NCBI GenBank assembly: GCA_963575745.1 | Contig: CAUYUJ010016294.1 | Coordinates: 336,133 to 400,132 of the forward strand | From: Prorocentrum cordatum | Lineage: Eukaryota; Sar; Dinophyceae; Prorocentrales; Prorocentraceae | DNA: 64,000 nt | Reading direction: 5' to 3' | In this document: one piece after another, positions 61,708 to 64,000 of the stretch | Numbering within the stretch: the first letter of the stretch is position 1 | Layout: each line of letters opens with the position of its first letter | Notes under the pieces: model-generated | The model's database searches: none | What the model was told of the DNA's origin: nothing | The model's input: the letters and a program-made list of their open reading frames with translations, nothing else | Made by a program: the position numbers and the translations under genes

Positions 61708-64000
61708 CAAGACGGCTCTCAGCCTACACGGAGATCCAGAAGATCCAGCTCAGATCCGCGCGATCTTCGACGAAGCTGAGATGCGCCGCTTGCACGGTGC
61801 CTTCGGCACGGCGAGGAAGCACTCCGACGACGCGCAAGCTGCTTTCGCGGAGGCCCCCTCACACGTCGTCATTATGTGCAATCGTGTCAATACCAATCGT
61901 TCTCGTAGGTTATTCATCCACGTTCGGGGTTACCACCATCGCGTATGTTCGTAGTCGTACCGTTCCGCGTGTCACGTCGCACCCAAAATCCTTCTCGTCA
62001 TCCCACGCACCATCGTCTCACTTACCCTTCTGGCCCCCCCGCCCGCCTCGCATCCACGCCCGCGACCCCGACCCCAGGCTGCTGTCAGCAAGGGCGGCCG
62101 CAAGAACGAGAACAAGCAGAAACTCCTGGCGGCGTGTTTGAAGGACCGCTGCGTAGCCGACACGAACCGAGCCGATCCGACCGATTTGAGCCGACCGAAC
62201 CGACCGCTCGACAGAACCGACCGATCGATCTACCGAACCGAACCGAACCGACCGATCGATAGTCGACACGACCGAACCGACCGATCGGTATAACGGGAGT
62301 TGATCGGAGTGGATTACATGAGCGATGCGATTTGGCATGTAGATTGTGTGAGGGGGTGACAGGCATGGTCAGAGGACTTGATCAGTATAGAATGGGCGGG
62401 GACGGACTGGCAGAGAGAGAGTATGATCGACGGGCAGCCAGGACCCCAAGATGGAGGAGTCGCTCTGGCACACCGCTGTATCGATCGGCTACTCCGAGAG
62501 CATCAAGCAGGACAAGCGCTGGCTCAGCTTGAAGCACTTAGAGGACAAGTACGGCGTGGACGAGGCCGCCGAGATGGTCGAGGGCAAGCTGTTGATGGAG
62601 CTTCGGGTTATCGAATCGTTTGTAGAGCCTGGTATGTCCTGGAGGCCCTGGATGGTTCGGATACATGTTTCGGGACCGCCACGACATCATTGCCCTGGGT
62701 GTTCCTGGATGTTCTCAGATGTGCAGGATGATTACTCACTGGGCGTTCTTGGACGCTCTGTATGTTCCTGGAGGCCCTGGATGTTTCGGATCCGTTTCGG
62801 GTGTTTCGGAGCTGACACAGCATCATTGCCCTGGGTGTCCCTGGATGTTCTCAGGGGCGATGGGTGATGATTCGCTGGATGTTCTTGGATACCCTGGATG
62901 TTGATGGATGCCATGGATGTCTCGGATACGTTTATGATGTTTCGGGACCAACACGACATCATTGCCCTGGGTGCTACCCTAGGTTCTCGGATGTGGTGGA
63001 TGAGTATTCACTGGATGACGGTTGAAGTCCTAGATGTTCCTGCAACCCCTGGATGGTTCGGATATGTTTCGGATGTTTCGGAGACGCCTCGCCATCATCG
63101 CCTTGAATGATCATGGATGGTCTCGGATGCGCTGGATGCGTCGTCATTGATTTTCCTGAAATCCATTGATGTTCCTGGATGCACTGGGTGTTTCGGACGC
63201 CCTCTAGCCACGCCCTCCCAATGACTCAGCCATCAATCCCGCGCCGATCCCCCCCCCCGTCCCTGGAGATTCTCGTTGGGGGGCATTCAGTGAAGCATTC
63301 GCCGAATTTTTAAATGCCGACTAAAAGCAGCCCGAACCATAGTTTCATTACGACCAGGCTGGGATTGATGGTTGAGGTGTTTGTTGCCACCCTGCCGAGT
63401 CGCGGAAAAACCCTGCCAACCCCGCGCGGAAACAATGGCTCGACTGCGACGACACGTTCAGCAAGCTGATGTCGCGCTCCAAGAAGCAGACGGCCACGGG
63501 TAAGAGGAAGCTACAGGACGGCGAGTTCGAAGCCATCACGTCGGGCATCGGCAAGGCGAAGTACCTTGGCGATGGCCGCGGAGGACTCGATTTTAGCGTT
63601 GTTGACGCATTCCATCGCTTGTCGTCCCTGGCACTTCCTCCATGGCCCGCGCCGTCGCAACGCCGCGCCGTTGTTTCCTAGCCCCTCGTTGTTATCATGC
63701 CCGCCCTATCCCCATCATGTTCCTATGTCGTTCGGTAGCCCCCCTCTTCATTTCGCTCCACTTAATTCTCGCCGGCCCCCGCGTCGTCGCCCCGCGCCCT
63801 CGTCAGCCACCTCGTCGTCTCTCCCAAACTCGCGGCGTCGCCCCCAAACCCTCCCCGTCGTCGTCGTCACGAAGCCACCCGAGTCACGTCTGTCAACCAA
63901 ACGCCACAAGCGTCCATGGGCAACATGGGCAGTGTCTCGTCCGACGACGACAACACCGACTCCGACGCACCGCTGATGAACAAGAAGGGTCGCGAGGGTG
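61708..64000 (+). CDS. Gene 7, copy 2, cut by the window end
   Basis: Counterpart of 15048-17354 with the same exons: about 61740-61862; about 62089-62153; 62451-62606 (MEESLWHTAVSIGY, KHLEDKYGVDEAAEM); about 63370-63580; and the start of the SDDDNTDSDAPLMNKK exon up to 64000. In the second exon the conserved Trp of LLAAW is Cys (LLAAC). A base deleted right after GCGGAG (GGCCCCCTCAC here, one T more in copy 1) lies outside the proposed exon end, which supports the GC donor there. Confidence 0.55.
62640..63130 (+). repeat. 136-bp tandem repeat (copy 2)
   Basis: Counterpart of 16000-16500. An 8-base deletion in the first unit (CATGTTTCGGGACC) is the main difference. Confidence 0.8.

Larger units (their letters stand above)
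46192..64000 (+). repeat. Long direct repeat, copy 2 (runs off the window end)
   Basis: Second copy of the segment at 1-17354, with the same order of relict spliced leaders, exons, foldback repeats, satellite and tandem repeats. Differences are scattered substitutions, homopolymer length changes, array length changes and several in-frame codon indels. It lies about 0.3 kb right of the second flanking repeat (45385-45910), and a short tandem of CGCGACCCAT-type palindromes (46060-46190) sits at its left edge. Confidence 0.95.

Overview
The window looks like nuclear DNA of a dinoflagellate. Four things point that way. Degenerate copies of the dinoflagellate mRNA spliced leader (its 3' end is TTTTGGCTCAAG) lie just upstream of several gene starts on both strands. 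Telomere-like tracts are built from TTTAGGG. The few introns that can be modelled have AG|G at both ends with GT, GC or GA donors. Many of the readable proteins resemble unnamed multi-copy families that I recall from Symbiodiniaceae and Polarella. No species can be named. Family statements are from memory, without any search.

Layout. (1) 1-18.4 kb: a plus-strand gene array of about seven intron-rich, partly decayed genes, with pyrimidine-rich, GAT-microsatellite and tandem-repeat DNA between short exons. (2) 18.5-31.0 kb: a repeat block resembling a subtelomere. It holds a 77-bp satellite, 10-bp and 13-bp minisatellites, a CGGGT array and several repeat modules (A, B, C), joined to each other at TTTAGGG-like seams that all point the same way. 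(3) 31.4-44.5 kb: a minus-strand array of seven genes, flanked on both sides by a direct repeat (30470-31030 and 45385-45910). (4) 46192-64000: a second, directly repeated copy of positions 1-17354, about 98% identical where I counted, so the locus repeats with a spacing of about 46.2-46.6 kb.

The plus and minus arrays converge on the telomere-like block and diverge again near 44.5-46.2 kb. This is the alternating unidirectional arrangement known from dinoflagellate chromosomes. The minus array places seven unnamed families side by side. They include a transposase-like protein with a YIDE-type motif and a CxxC, and a protein with a GxxxxGKS P-loop and a CX5RS motif. I read this, as inference, as a candidate very large mobile or amplifying element. 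Decay is clear: copy 1 and copy 2 carry different stop codons in different genes, and the transposase-like gene has an in-frame TAG and a frameshift.

Many of the longest open frames in the window are translations of 10-, 13- and 77-bp repeats and are not genes. Exon boundaries are inferred by eye; only a few introns are solid.
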